NCBI GenBank assembly: GCA_018401965.1 | Contig: JAGYJU010000019.1 | Location: 62,001 to 126,000, forward strand | Origin: Roseicyclus sp. | GTDB taxonomy: Bacteria; Pseudomonadota; Alphaproteobacteria; Rhodobacterales; Rhodobacteraceae | Direction of reading: 5' to 3' | DNA length: 64,000 bases | Shown here: positions 9,761 to 20,659 of the stretch, one piece after another | Numbering within the stretch: the stretch's first letter is position 1 | Layout of the letters: each line of letters opens with the position of its first letter | The notes under the pieces: model-generated | Database searches by the model: none | Told to the model about the DNA's origin: nothing | The model's input: only the letters and a program-made list of their open reading frames with translations | Position numbers and translations under genes: made by a program

Positions 9761-11005
9761 TCAGCCCTGTTTCGCCTGTGTCGCACGCTCTGCGATCTGC
9801 ACCATCAGCCGGGTCGCCTGTGCCATGTCCTGCACCGACACGAATTCCAGCGGCCCGTGCACGTTCTGCATCCCGGTGAACAGGTTGGGGCAGGGCACGC
9901 CCATTTCCGTCAGCCGCGACCCGTCGGTTCCGCCCCGGATCACGGCCTCGATCGGGTCGATGCCAAGATCGCGCAGCGCGTCGCGCGCCAGATCGACCGG
10001 GGCCATGTCATCTTCCAGCCAATAGCGCATGTCGCGGTATTGCGGCGTGATCTGCACCCCGATGCGGGCGCGCGGTTCGGTGGCGGCGATGGCGGCGCAG
10101 ACTTGCCGCACCAGATCGCCCTTGGCCGCCAGCCCGTCGCGTTCGAAATCGCGCAGGATCAGGCGCAGCACCATCTGATCGGCGCTTCCCTTCATGTCGA
10201 CGGCATGGATGAAGCCCTCGCGATCCGCCGTGGTTTCGGGTGTCATGGTCGCCTGTGGCAGGGTCTGCACGATGCGCGATGCCAGGTGGATGGCATTGAC
10301 CAGCTTGCCTGTCGCCTCGCCGGGGTGGATCGACACGCCGGTGACGGTGATCACGGCGAAATCCGCGGAAAAGGTTTCATAGACGATCTCGCCCGCGTCG
10401 CCACCATCGAAGGTATAGGCGAAATCGACGCCCAGATCGGCGGGAAGCCGTGCATCGACGCCACGGCCGATTTCTTCGTCCGGGGTAAAGGCGATGCGGA
10501 TCGTGGGGCGCGGCAGATCGGGGTTGTCGATCAGGTGGCGCGCCGCAGTCATGATGATGGCCACCCCCGCCTTGTCATCGGCCCCCAGCAACGTGGTGCC
10601 CGAGGCGGTCACGATATCCTGCCCGATCTTGCCCGCCAGGTAGGGGAAATCTTCGGGGGACAGCACCAGGTCGGGGTTGTCGGGAAAGCTGATCGCGCCG
10701 CCGTTGTAGCCACGGATGACACGGGGTTTGACGCCGGTGGCGTTGAACTGCGGCGCGGTGTCGACATGGGCCAGAAAGCCGATGGTCGGGCCGGGGCGGT
10801 TGCCGGGGATCGTGGCGATCACCGTGCCATAGGCGGTCTTGGTCACATCCGCCGCGCCGATTTCGGCCAGTTCCGCAACCATCAGGTCCAGCATCGCGTG
10901 CTGGATGCCGGTCGAGGGTTGCGCCGGGCTGTCCATGTCGGACTGGCTGTCGATGGCGGCATAGCGGACCAGCCGCTGTTCCAGTTCGGTATCGAAATCG
11001 CGCAT
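9761..11005 (-). CDS. pepT: Peptidase T (tripeptide aminopeptidase)
   Basis: A 414-residue M20B zinc peptidase that removes N-terminal residues from tripeptides in the cytoplasm. Metal and catalytic motifs are present in order: AHVDTAPQ, GADDKAGVAII, TPDEEIGRG, FDGGDAGEIVYE, RGGTDGSRL and the late NVHGPLEF. I take ATG 11005 (MRDFDTELEQRLVRY) as start, since the open frame upstream is unlike the family and lies in the intergenic gap. It reads towards the sucC promoter region and appears to be a single-gene unit. Confidence 0.95.
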   Translation of the reverse strand: MRDFDTELEQRLVRYAAIDSQSDMDSPAQPSTGIQHAMLDLMVAELAEIGAADVTKTAYGTVIATIPGNRPGPTIGFLAHVDTAPQFNATGVKPRVIRGYNGGAISFPDNPDLVLSPEDFPYLAGKIGQDIVTASGTTLLGADDKAGVAIIMTAARHLIDNPDLPRPTIRIAFTPDEEIGRGVDARLPADLGVDFAYTFDGGDAGEIVYETFSADFAVITVTGVSIHPGEATGKLVNAIHLASRIVQTLPQATMTPETTADREGFIHAVDMKGSADQMVLRLILRDFERDGLAAKGDLVRQVCAAIAATEPRARIGVQITPQYRDMRYWLEDDMAPVDLARDALRDLGIDPIEAVIRGGTDGSRLTEMGVPCPNLFTGMQNVHGPLEFVSVQDMAQATRLMVQIAERATQAKQG

Positions 11006-11057
11006 GATCTGCCCCTTGGGAATGGTGCCCGGATGAGGCGCGGGGCGGCGGGTGATG

Positions 11058-11735
11058 TCAACCGGTTGTGCCCGGCGCGGCCCGCCAGAGCACCTGTCCG
11101 CGCGGCAGGCGGTCGGGCAGGCGCGTGATGGCAAGGCCTGCATCCACCGCCATGGCCAATAGGGTGGTTTCGGTCAGGTGATAGGGCGGTCGGTCGGGGT
11201 GCGTGACAACGCCATCGGGTTGGCGCAGGGCGGCGTGTTCCTGCCCATCGGGGGCGATGAACACGGTGAACAGGATGACGCCGAACCCCTGTGCCCGGTG
11301 GGCGATCCGGGTCATGGCATGGGCCGTGACGGCGGGCGGCAGATGGGTGAACACGCCAAAGGCGATGGTGAAATCGAGCCGATCGGGCAGACCCGGAAAG
11401 CCGAAATCGGCGTCTTCGATCAGGTGATCCTCGGGCAGGCGGTCGGGATCGGAAAGTTCCACCGCGCGGCCCCGCAGCATCAGCGCGCGGCTGGCATCGG
11501 TGGCCCAGTAGTTGCCCGGATCAAGAAACGGCACCGCCTTGCACCCCAGCCGGAGCGAGCCTGCGCCGATATCGAGCAATCGGTGGTGCGGGCGCATCCC
11601 CTGTGCGTGCAACAGCGCCAGCTGCAACCGGCCGGTTTCATCCCAGCGCCCACCGACGATGTCGCGGTGGCGCCCGTCGCGCAGCGCGCGGTCGTAGAAA
11701 CCGGGAACCAGATAGGGGGATGCGGGGTGTGTCAT
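11058..11735 (-). CDS. Class I SAM-dependent methyltransferase
   Basis: A 225-residue protein with the methyltransferase motif I LLDIGAGSLRLGCKAV (about residues 53-68) and a later FTIAFGVFTHLPP resembling motif III/IV. Charged DGRHRDIVGGRWDE lies before the Rossmann core. There is no signal peptide. The substrate cannot be predicted. It lies between mdh and pepT on the same strand, 45 bp from mdh, and may be transcribed with mdh. Confidence 0.8.
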   Translation of the reverse strand: MTHPASPYLVPGFYDRALRDGRHRDIVGGRWDETGRLQLALLHAQGMRPHHRLLDIGAGSLRLGCKAVPFLDPGNYWATDASRALMLRGRAVELSDPDRLPEDHLIEDADFGFPGLPDRLDFTIAFGVFTHLPPAVTAHAMTRIAHRAQGFGVILFTVFIAPDGQEHAALRQPDGVVTHPDRPPYHLTETTLLAMAVDAGLAITRLPDRLPRGQVLWRAAPGTTG

Positions 11736-11780
11736 GGAATGGCGGCGGCCCTTGGGGTGCAGGGGCCGCCGCCGGGCAAA

Positions 11781-13654
<1,874 letters not shown>

Positions 13655-13676
13655 CCGTCGGCGCGGCATGCGCGGG

Positions 13677-13997
13677 TCACATGCGTTCGCCCGGCGGGGT
13701 CGGAGGCAGGGCTTCGTAATTCTGGCCCGTCGCCATGAGACAGGTGATGCCATCCAGCGACGTGATCGTGATGGTCCAGGTGCCGGTTTCGTCAGAGGCG
13801 AAGACCTCGACGATGCGGGTTTGGCCCGCCAACCCGATGGCACGGACCTGTTCGCCGAAACGGGTGTTGAGCTGTGCGATGATGGCGGCGCGCTGGCCGC
13901 AGACCTGGGTGGATCGCCCCTGGGCGGCGGCCATGGTCCCGATGCTCGCGCCCATGACGGCGACAAGCCCGCCCATCAAAACGGTTTTGCCTATCAT
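13677..13997 (-). CDS. Small secreted protein of unknown function
   Basis: A 106-residue protein with a signal peptide MIGKTVLMGGLVAVMGASIG cleaved near AAAQG. The mature part has two cysteines (VCGQR and TCLMA) and the phrase QLNTRFGEQVRAIGLAG. Similar small periplasmic proteins are common in Rhodobacteraceae, but I cannot name a function. The start ATG 13997 has GGGAAAGG upstream; the open frame beyond it is not protein-like. Confidence 0.75.
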   Translation of the reverse strand: MIGKTVLMGGLVAVMGASIGTMAAAQGRSTQVCGQRAAIIAQLNTRFGEQVRAIGLAGQTRIVEVFASDETGTWTITITSLDGITCLMATGQNYEALPPTPPGERM

Positions 13998-14282
13998 CTT
14001 GTGCCTTTCCCTGATCGGGCACGGGGGCGATCGCGGCCCCTTTGTGCCGGTCTCGAACCATGCGCGCGCGGGCAAGACCCAATGGCGCCGCGCCCATGCT
14101 GCGCCTGCGCCGTTAATTTCAGGTGAAGACCGGCCCTGGGCGGGGTGGGTGGTTTTCTTGCGCCTGGCCCCCGCCCGGCGCAATTATTTTGCTGCAATGC
14201 GGCGTGGGATGTCTTGCCTTTGCGGCAAAGCTGTGGTCCCTCGGGCGCTGAAACGCCCCAGACCCACCCAAGGAGAAGGCCG

Positions 14283-15149
14283 ATGGATCTTCGCGCCCGC
14301 CCCTACCGCTCTGTTCTGTATATTCCCGCGTCCAAGGACCGCGCCATGGACAAGGCCAAGACCTTGGCGGCCGATGCCATCATCTTCGACCTCGAAGATG
14401 CGGTCGCGATCGACGAAAAGGCGGCCGCGCGCGATCTTTTGGCCGCACAGCTGGCGGCGGGCGGCTACGGCAAGCGGGCCCTGATCGTGCGGATCAACGG
14501 GATGGACACGCCCTGGGGTGGCGATGACCTGGCGATGGTTCTGGCCACCGGGCCAGAGGCGGTTTTGCTGCCCAAGGTCGGATCGGCCGAGCAGGTCGCG
14601 GCGATCGCTGCGCGGCTGGACGAAAGCCCCGCCTGCGCCGCGACACAGATCTGGGCGATGATGGAAAGCCCCGAGGGGGTGTTGAACGCCGCATCCATCG
14701 CGCGCGCGCCGCGCATGGCGGGCTTTGTCATGGGCACCAATGACCTGGCCAAGGACCTCGGGTCGCGCACGCGGGGCGCGCTGCACATGGCGCTGCAACA
14801 GTGCCTGTTGGCCGCACGCGCCGCCGGCATCGTCTGTGTCGACGGCGTCTACAACGCCTTCAAGGATGAAGACGGTTTGGCCGCCGAATCCGCCGAAGGG
14901 CGCGATTTCGGTTTTGATGGCAAGACCTTGATCCACCCGGCGCAGATCGCCATCGCCAATGCGGCCTTTGCCCCCAGCACGGCCGAGATTGATCTGGCCC
15001 GCCGCCAGATCGAAGCCTTTGACGCGGCGGTCGCCGACGGGCAGGGTGTGGCTGTGGTCGATGGGCGGATCGTGGAAAACCTGCATGTCGAAACGGCGCG
15101 GGCCACCCTGGCCAAGGCCGATGCAATTGCAAAGATGGAGACTGCGTGA
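14283..15149 (+). CDS. mcl2: (3S)-malyl-CoA thioesterase / CitE-like CoA-ester lyase
   Basis: A 288-residue HpcH/HpaI-type TIM-barrel protein. RSVLYIPASKDRAMDKAKTL opens the family; IIFDLEDAV gives a Mg-binding acid and ALIVRING a CoA-site arginine, with MMESPEGVLNA (metal-binding Glu) further on. Its closest named relative that I recognise is Mcl2 of Rhodobacter sphaeroides, which hydrolyses (3S)-malyl-CoA to malate and CoA at the end of the ethylmalonyl-CoA pathway. The mesaconyl-CoA hydratase gene lies three genes downstream, supporting this over citrate lyase. AGGAG precedes the ATG. The 285-bp gap upstream holds no gene and a weak TTGCC/GGCAA inverted repeat. Confidence 0.85.
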   Translation: MDLRARPYRSVLYIPASKDRAMDKAKTLAADAIIFDLEDAVAIDEKAAARDLLAAQLAAGGYGKRALIVRINGMDTPWGGDDLAMVLATGPEAVLLPKVGSAEQVAAIAARLDESPACAATQIWAMMESPEGVLNAASIARAPRMAGFVMGTNDLAKDLGSRTRGALHMALQQCLLAARAAGIVCVDGVYNAFKDEDGLAAESAEGRDFGFDGKTLIHPAQIAIANAAFAPSTAEIDLARRQIEAFDAAVADGQGVAVVDGRIVENLHVETARATLAKADAIAKMETA

Positions 15150-15703
15150 TGGGCTATGTTCTTTTGATCCTTGGGATCGGACTGTTCGCGGGTGCCCATT
15201 GGGTCAAGCGCCTTGCGCCCGAACAGCGCGCGGCCTGGGGCGACAAGGGCAAGGGCGTCTTGTCGATCCTGGCCATCGCGTCGGTGGTGCTGATGGTGGT
15301 GGGCTACCGCAACGCGGGCTTTGTCAATGTCTGGGTGCCGCCCGCCTTCATGACCCATATCGCAAACCTGCTGATCCTGATCGGGTTCTGGTTTTTTGCC
15401 TTGTCCTCGATCAATGGCACGATGGCGGCCCGCGTCCGCCACAAGCAGTTGACCGGCGTCAAGGCCTGGGCCGTGGCGCATTTGCTGGTGAACGGCGATC
15501 TGGCCTCGATCATCCTGTTTGGCGGCATGCTGGCCTGGGCCGTGGCCTCGGTGATCTTGATCAACCGGTCGCAACGCGCCTGGGATCGCCCCACCGATGT
15601 CAGCGTCGCCAAGGATGTGATCGCCTTGGTCGTGGGGGCGGTTCTCTATGGCATTGTGGCCTGGGTGCACACCTGGCTCGGTTATTACCCCTTCCCGATG
15701 TGA
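15149..15703 (+). CDS. NnrU family membrane protein
   Basis: A 184-residue protein with five or six hydrophobic segments. GLFAGAHWVKRLAPEQR near the start and HLLVNGDLASIILFGGML in the middle match the NnrU family, first named from a denitrification locus but present in many non-denitrifiers. It is also related to MAPEG-like or isoprenylcysteine methyltransferase-like folds. The ATG overlaps the mcl2 stop in TGATG, implying translational coupling. No nitric-oxide genes are nearby, so a denitrification role is not supported. Confidence 0.85.
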   Translation: MGYVLLILGIGLFAGAHWVKRLAPEQRAAWGDKGKGVLSILAIASVVLMVVGYRNAGFVNVWVPPAFMTHIANLLILIGFWFFALSSINGTMAARVRHKQLTGVKAWAVAHLLVNGDLASIILFGGMLAWAVASVILINRSQRAWDRPTDVSVAKDVIALVVGAVLYGIVAWVHTWLGYYPFPM

Positions 15704-15715
15704 GGGCCTGCAGGC

Positions 15716-15919
15716 ATGAAAATCTATCGTTTGCTGACCGAAGACGACACCTCGGCCTTTTGCCACAAGGTGTCGGAGGCCCTGTCGAAAGGCTGGGTGC
15801 TGCAGGGCGACCCGGTGATGTCCTTTGACGCGGCGCGCGGCGTGATGCGCTGCGGGCAGGCCGTGACCAAGGATATCGACACGCCCTACAGCCCCGACAT
15901 GAAGCTGGGTGCGCAGTAG
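15716..15919 (+). CDS. DUF1737 small protein
   Basis: A 67-residue protein with MKIYRLLTEDDTSAFCHKVS and the conserved KGWVLQGDPVMSFD of DUF1737. Proteins with this domain are small, soluble and uncharacterised. It is placed 12 bp after nnrU and one base before the mch start, so it is part of the mcl2-mch operon. In several genomes this small gene accompanies ethylmalonyl-CoA pathway genes, but I have no mechanism to offer. Confidence 0.85.
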   Translation: MKIYRLLTEDDTSAFCHKVSEALSKGWVLQGDPVMSFDAARGVMRCGQAVTKDIDTPYSPDMKLGAQ

Positions 15920-15920
15920 A

Positions 15921-16961
15921 ATGGCGGGCGGCAAGACCAACGCGGGCCGGTTTTTCGAAGATTACCGGCTGGGGCAGGTGATCGCGCACGCGGTGCCGCG
16001 CACGCTGTCGGGCGGGGAACGGGCACTGTATCATGCGCTCTATCCCGCGCGGCACGCGGTCCATTCGTCGGATGACTTCGCGCGGGCCTGCGGCCTGCGG
16101 GCAAGCCCGATGGATGATCTGATCGCCTTTCACACCGTGTTCGGCAAGACCGTGCCCGATGTGTCGCTGAACGCGGTCGCCAACCTGGGCTATGCCGAGG
16201 GGCGGTTCCATGCGCCGGTCTGGCCCGGTGACACGCTGCGCGCGCGGTCGACCGTGATCGGGCTGAAGCAGAATTCGAACGGCAAGACCGGTGTGGTCTA
16301 TGTCCGCACCGAGGGGCACAATCAGCATGGCGCGCTGGTGCTGGATTACGTGCGCTGGGTGATGGTGCGCAAGAACGATCCGGCCGCGCCCGCCCCCGAA
16401 ACGGTGGTGCCCGACCTGGCGGCGGTGGTGGACCCCGCCGCGCTGATCCTGCCCGAGGGGTTGGATTTCACCCGCTACGATCCGACGCTTGCGGGCGAGC
16501 CGCACCGCTTGCGCGATTACGCCCTGGGCGAGGTGATCGACCATGTCGATGGCGTCACCATCGAGGAAGCCGAACATATGATGGCCACCCGGCTGTGGCA
16601 GAACACGTCGAAAACCCATTTCGACGGGACGCTGCGCGACGACGGGCGGCGGCTGATCTACGGCGGGCATGTGATGTCGATGGCCCGCGCGCTGAGCTTC
16701 AACGGCTTGGCCAATGCGCAGATGATCGTGGCGATCAATGGCGGGGCACATGCCAACCCCTGTTTCGCGGGCGATACCCTGCGCGCCTGGTCAGAGGTTC
16801 TGGACAAGGCGGAAACATCCGCCCCCGGTGTCGGTGCGATCCGCTTGCGGCTGGTCGCGGTGAAAGACGCTGGCCGCGCCGGCGCGCTGAAGGATGAGGC
16901 GGGAAAATACCTGCCGCATGTCTTGCTGGATCTGGATTACTGGGCGCTGATGCCGGTCTAG
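15921..16961 (+). CDS. mch: Mesaconyl-CoA hydratase (MaoC-like, double hot-dog)
   Basis: A 346-residue protein with two MaoC-type hot-dog domains. It interconverts mesaconyl-CoA and beta-methylmalyl-CoA in the ethylmalonyl-CoA pathway. Recognisable parts are GRFFEDYRLGQVIAHAVPRT, SSPMDD-like ASPMDDLIAFHTVFGKTVPD, and in the second half THFDGT, IYGGHVMSMARALSFNG and GGAHANPCFAGDTL. The length matches Rhodobacter Mch. I start at ATG 15921, directly after the DUF1737 stop, rather than the upstream GTG-type start at 15909. Neighbouring mcl2 supports the pathway assignment. Confidence 0.88.
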   Translation: MAGGKTNAGRFFEDYRLGQVIAHAVPRTLSGGERALYHALYPARHAVHSSDDFARACGLRASPMDDLIAFHTVFGKTVPDVSLNAVANLGYAEGRFHAPVWPGDTLRARSTVIGLKQNSNGKTGVVYVRTEGHNQHGALVLDYVRWVMVRKNDPAAPAPETVVPDLAAVVDPAALILPEGLDFTRYDPTLAGEPHRLRDYALGEVIDHVDGVTIEEAEHMMATRLWQNTSKTHFDGTLRDDGRRLIYGGHVMSMARALSFNGLANAQMIVAINGGAHANPCFAGDTLRAWSEVLDKAETSAPGVGAIRLRLVAVKDAGRAGALKDEAGKYLPHVLLDLDYWALMPV

Positions 16962-17023
16962 GTTTTGTGCCCTGCTGCACAGTTTCTGCAAGACTGATCG
17001 GCTTCATTCCAATTTCGCACAGG

Positions 17024-17042
17024 GCCTGCGCGTTGCGCAGGC
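17024..17042. other. Short inverted repeat between mch and the DoxX gene
   Basis: GCCTGCGC and GCGCAGGC form a perfect 8-bp stem with a 3-nt loop, 62 bp beyond the mch stop. No T-run follows, so it is at best a weak terminator or 3-prime stabiliser for the mcl2-mch transcript. Confidence 0.4.
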
Positions 17043-17095
17043 GCCTGACTTGGCTGATCTGCGGGCAATACCTTGTAGCACCCCGGAGATTTCGC

Positions 17096-17527
17096 ATGTC
17101 GACCACGACCCCCAACACCCCCGATACCACCCTGTCCCTGCCCGGCGCCGATCTTGCGCATTGGATTGTCCGCGCGTCGCTGGCGGGTACCTTCATCTTT
17201 CACGGTGTCACCAAATTCCCCTATCTGGCCGCAGGTGCGGACATGATTGGCATGTCGCTGTGGCTTTGGACACTGGTCGCGGTGGTGGAAACCGCCGCTG
17301 GTGTGGGCATTGTGCTGGGCGGTATGTTCAACACCCGGATCGGCGACCTGATCACCCGCGCCTCGGGTCTGGGTGTGGTGGCCATCATGGTTGGCGCGAT
17401 CTACCTTGTGCATTGGGGCCAGTGGAGCAACATCCCCTCTGAAACCCACCCCTTCGGCGGCATGGAGTTCCAGACGCTGCTATTGGCTATCGGGGCGTTC
17501 TTTGGCCTGCGCGGCAATCGCAGCTGA
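17096..17527 (+). CDS. DoxX family membrane protein
   Basis: A 143-residue protein with four hydrophobic helices (about 25-45, 55-78, 85-105 and 120-138). RASLAGTFIFHGVTKFPYL and the GMEFQTLLLAIGAFFGLRG ending match the DoxX family, small quinone- or sulfur-metabolism-associated membrane proteins of mostly unknown role. The ATG at 17096 has GGAG nine bases upstream; the frame stays open before it but is unlike the family. A clear terminator follows, so it ends its transcript before sdhC. Confidence 0.82.
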   Translation: MSTTTPNTPDTTLSLPGADLAHWIVRASLAGTFIFHGVTKFPYLAAGADMIGMSLWLWTLVAVVETAAGVGIVLGGMFNTRIGDLITRASGLGVVAIMVGAIYLVHWGQWSNIPSETHPFGGMEFQTLLLAIGAFFGLRGNRS

Positions 17528-17551
17528 CACTTGGCAACGCCAATAATGACG

Positions 17552-17585
17552 CCCGCCGCATGGATTTTCCTGCGGCGGGTTTTTT
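17552..17585 (+). terminator. Rho-independent terminator after the DoxX gene
   Basis: A perfect 9-bp GC-rich stem (CCCGCCGCA 17552-17560 with TGCGGCGGG 17571-17579), a 10-nt loop and a run of six T. It separates the upstream genes from sdhC, and its T-run abuts the first TGTGATCACA site. Confidence 0.92.
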
Positions 17586-17615
17586 GTGATCACAGATGAA
17601 AAATCTGTTATCACA
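17585..17615. promoter_or_regulatory. Paired TGTGATCACA-type operators upstream of sdhC
   Basis: A perfect TGTGATCACA (17585-17594) and a one-mismatch TGTTATCACA (17606-17615) lie 21 bp apart, exactly the arrangement seen upstream of sucC. They are 138-168 bp before the sdhC start, immediately after a terminator, which fits an operator for the sdh operon. Confidence 0.8.
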
Positions 17616-17752
17616 TTTGCCATATCTGCGGCGTTAAGACCCAACATCGCGGCAAAAATCGGTGATGCTTGCAGGTGACAGCGTCGCAAAACCCGCTATG
17701 CATGGATCAAGACAACCGCCAGACCTTTAGAACAACCGGAAGGGTCCAAGCC

Positions 17753-18136
17753 ATGGCCGACGTGAACCGGGGAAACCGGCCGCTTTCCCCGCATTTGACC
17801 ATCTACCGCCCACAGCTGAATTCCATCACCTCGATTTTCGTGCGCATCACCGGCAACGGTTTGATCGTTGGCGCGATTGCCGTTGTCTGGTGGCTCATGG
17901 CCGCCGCCAGCGGGGCCGCCTATTTCGACATGATCGACGGGCTGCTCACCTCGGTTCTGGGCGATATCGTGATGACCCTGTCGGTTCTCGCGCTGTGGTA
18001 TCATGCGCTGGGCGGCGTGCGTCACCTGATCTGGGACACGGGTCGCGGGCTGGATGCGAAAATATCCGACGCGATGGGCTGGGCAATGATCATCGGGTCG
18101 GTGGTGTTGACCGCCTTGACCGTGATCGCGATCTGA
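17753..18136 (+). CDS. sdhC: Succinate dehydrogenase cytochrome b556 subunit
   Basis: A 127-residue membrane anchor of complex II that helps bind haem b and ubiquinone. It begins MADVNRGNRPLSPHLTIYRP, the characteristic SPHLTIY segment, and has three hydrophobic helices. LALWYHALGGVRHLIWDTG contains the conserved haem-ligand histidine region. The start at 17753 is set by family similarity and the GGAAGGG just upstream, although the frame is open further back. It leads the operon sdhC-sdhD-sdhA-lipoprotein-sdhB. Confidence 0.95.
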   Translation: MADVNRGNRPLSPHLTIYRPQLNSITSIFVRITGNGLIVGAIAVVWWLMAAASGAAYFDMIDGLLTSVLGDIVMTLSVLALWYHALGGVRHLIWDTGRGLDAKISDAMGWAMIIGSVVLTALTVIAI

Positions 18137-18146
18137 GGGGGGCAGC

Positions 18147-18518
18147 ATGGCCTATTTGACCGACCGCAAACGGGTGCAGGGGCTGGGCTCCGCCAAGACC
18201 GGCACCGAACATCACTGGACGATGACCGTGACCTCGGTCGCGCTGTTGCTGTTGACGCCTTTCTTTCTGTTCATCGTCGGCGGTCTGTTGGGCCAGCCGC
18301 ATGACGCCGTGGCGGCAAGCCTGTCGCGGCCCATTCCCGCCCTTGTCGTCGCCGCTTTCCTTGTTGTCGGTCTGCACCATATGCGTCTTGGCATGCAGGT
18401 GCTGGTTGAAGATTACACCCGCGGCCTTGGTCGCAAGATCGGCCTGATTGCCACGACCATCCTGTGCTACGCGCTTGCCGCGGGCGCGGTGGTTGCCTTG
18501 GCGCAAATCGCACTTTGA
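18147..18518 (+). CDS. sdhD: Succinate dehydrogenase membrane anchor subunit
   Basis: A 123-residue, three-helix membrane subunit of complex [22 protein letters not shown] followed by HHW is typical of alphaproteobacterial SdhD, and [15 protein letters not shown] carries the haem/quinone-site histidine. Ten bases separate it from sdhC, and it ends 7 bp before sdhA. Confidence 0.94.
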   Translation: MAYLTDRKRVQGLGSAKTGTEHHWTMTVTSVALLLLTPFFLFIVGGLLGQPHDAVAASLSRPIPALVVAAFLVVGLHHMRLGMQVLVEDYTRGLGRKIGLIATTILCYALAAGAVVALAQIAL

Positions 18519-18525
18519 GGACGAG

Positions 18526-20346
18526 ATGAAAGACACCGTTTCCCCCAGCTACGACCTCAACATTCACAGCTACGACGTCGTCGTGGTCGGCGCCGGCGGC
18601 GCGGGCCTGCGCGCGACGCTTGGCATGGCCGAACAGGGGTTGAAGACCGCCTGTATTTCCAAGGTCTTCCCGACCCGGTCGCATACCGTGGCGGCCCAGG
18701 GTGGCATCGCCGCCAGCCTTGGCAACATGGGGCCGGACCATTGGCACTGGCACATGTATGACACCGTCAAGGGGTCCGACTGGCTGGGCGATACCGATGC
18801 GATGGAATACCTCGCCCGCGAGGCGCCCAAGGCGGTCTACGAGCTTGAACATTACGGCGTGCCCTTCTCGCGCACCGAGGATGGCAAGATCTACCAGCGG
18901 CCCTTTGGCGGCCACACCACCGAATTCGGCGAAGGCCCGCCGGTGCAGCGCACCTGTGCCGCGGCCGACCGCACCGGCCACGCGATCTTGCACACGCTCT
19001 ATGGCCAGTCGCTCAAGAACAACGCCGAATTCTACATCGAGTATTTCGCCACCGACCTGTTGATGGACGATGAGGGCAAATGCGTCGGCGTCGTCGCCTG
19101 GAAACTCGACGATGGCACCATGCACGTGTTCCGCGCCAAGATGGTGGTGCTGGCCACGGGCGGTTATGGCCGTGCCTATTTCAGCGCCACCTCGGCCCAT
19201 ACCTGCACCGGCGACGGCGGCGGCATGGTCGCGCGCCAGGGCCTGCCGCTTCAGGACATGGAATTCGTGCAGTTCCACCCGACCGGCATTTTTGGCGCCG
19301 GCTGCCTCATCACCGAAGGCGCACGCGGCGAAGGCGGCTACCTGACCAATTCCGAGGGCGAGCGGTTCATGGAACGCTACGCGCCCACCTACAAGGATCT
19401 GGCGTCGCGCGATGTGGTGTCGCGCTGCATGACCATCGAGATCCGCGAAGGGCGCGGCGTGGGTCGTGACAAGGACCATATCCATTTGCACCTGAACCAC
19501 CTGCCGCCGGAAACGCTGGCGCTGCGGCTGCCGGGGATTTCGGAATCGGCGCGGATCTTTGCCGGGGTGGACGTGAACAAGGAACCGATCCCGGTTCTGC
19601 CGACGGTGCATTACAACATGGGCGGCATCCCCACGAATTACTGGGGCGAGGTGTTGAACCCCACCGCAGCCAATCCCGACGCCATCGTGCCCGGCCTGAT
19701 GGCCGTGGGCGAAGCCGGCTGTGCCTCGGTGCACGGGGCCAACCGCCTGGGATCGAACAGCCTGATCGACCTGGTCGTGTTCGGCCGCGCGGCCGCGATC
19801 AAGGCAGGCCAGATCGTCGATCCCGACAGCGCCGTGCCGGATGTGCCGCGCGCCTCGCTGGATTACGCGATCGGACGGTTCGACGGCATCCGCCATGCGA
19901 CGGGCAACATCAGCACCGCCGAATTGCGCCTCGAGATGCAAAAGACCATGCAGGCCGATGCCGCCGTCTTCCGCACCGACAAGACGCTGGCCGAAGGCGT
20001 GGAAAAGATGAAGGGCGTGGCGTCCAAGATGGACGACATCAAGGTCACCGACCGCTCGATGATCTGGAATTCGGACCTGATGGAAACATTGGAGCTGACC
20101 AACCTGATGCCCAACGCGATGGCCACCATCGTGGGGGCCGAGGCCCGCAAGGAAAGCCGGGGCGCGCATGCGCATGAAGATTACCCCGACCGCGACGATG
20201 TGAACTGGCGCAAGCACACCCTGGCGACCGTCGATGGCGCAAAGGTCGACCTGTCCTATCGCCCCGTGCATCTGAACCCGCTGATGGGCCATAACGAAGG
20301 CGGCATCGACATGGACCGGATCAAGCCCAAGGCGCGGGTATATTGA
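18526..20346 (+). CDS. sdhA: Succinate dehydrogenase flavoprotein subunit
   Basis: A 606-residue flavoprotein that oxidises succinate to fumarate. [20 protein letters not shown] binds FAD, and H53 in SHTVAAQGG is the covalent FAD attachment site. [20 protein letters not shown] is the substrate region, [19 protein letters not shown] is a late FAD-contact motif, and HEDYPDRDD closes the C-terminal domain. The ATG at 18526 is preceded by GAGGACGAG; the frame extends upstream into sdhD without similarity. Confidence 0.98.
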   Translation: MKDTVSPSYDLNIHSYDVVVVGAGGAGLRATLGMAEQGLKTACISKVFPTRSHTVAAQGGIAASLGNMGPDHWHWHMYDTVKGSDWLGDTDAMEYLAREAPKAVYELEHYGVPFSRTEDGKIYQRPFGGHTTEFGEGPPVQRTCAAADRTGHAILHTLYGQSLKNNAEFYIEYFATDLLMDDEGKCVGVVAWKLDDGTMHVFRAKMVVLATGGYGRAYFSATSAHTCTGDGGGMVARQGLPLQDMEFVQFHPTGIFGAGCLITEGARGEGGYLTNSEGERFMERYAPTYKDLASRDVVSRCMTIEIREGRGVGRDKDHIHLHLNHLPPETLALRLPGISESARIFAGVDVNKEPIPVLPTVHYNMGGIPTNYWGEVLNPTAANPDAIVPGLMAVGEAGCASVHGANRLGSNSLIDLVVFGRAAAIKAGQIVDPDSAVPDVPRASLDYAIGRFDGIRHATGNISTAELRLEMQKTMQADAAVFRTDKTLAEGVEKMKGVASKMDDIKVTDRSMIWNSDLMETLELTNLMPNAMATIVGAEARKESRGAHAHEDYPDRDDVNWRKHTLATVDGAKVDLSYRPVHLNPLMGHNEGGIDMDRIKPKARVY

Positions 20347-20630
20347 TCCGCGCCCTCGCCATAGCCGTGACGGCCATGCCCCTGCTTGCCGCCTGCGAGA
20401 CGACGGTCAGCCCGGAGCGCGCCTACGAGCAATGCTCGGAACGCGCCCGGCTGACCGCGCATCCGCGCGGCAGCGTCGGGCTGGGTGTCGGGTCTGGCGG
20501 GGCGGCGCTTGGCAGTTTCGATGTGACGATCACCAGCGATTTCATCGCCGGACGCGATCCCCATGTCGTATACGACACCTGTTTTAGAAATCTCACCGGC
20601 GCGGGGCCGACGCGGCCCCTCATCCTGTGA
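20343..20630 (+). CDS. Small lipoprotein encoded between sdhA and sdhB
   Basis: A 95-residue protein with a lipoprotein signal: [20 protein letters not shown], lipobox LAAC with the lipidated cysteine at 18. The mature part is Gly-rich in the middle ([14 protein letters not shown]) and has two more cysteines. The start is a TTG at 20343 that overlaps the sdhA TGA, so translation is probably coupled. It sits between two subunits of one enzyme complex, which makes co-expression certain, but no known complex II subunit resembles it. Function unknown. Confidence 0.75.
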   Translation: MIRALAIAVTAMPLLAACETTVSPERAYEQCSERARLTAHPRGSVGLGVGSGGAALGSFDVTITSDFIAGRDPHVVYDTCFRNLTGAGPTRPLIL

Positions 20631-20659
20631 CATCCGACCAGACCCGGAGGTTATGATCC

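Noticed and set aside
14184-15086. A 300-codon minus-strand gene opposite mcl2
   Set aside because: It mirrors mcl2 codons and contains no protein motif; mcl2 has a strong SD and family landmarks.
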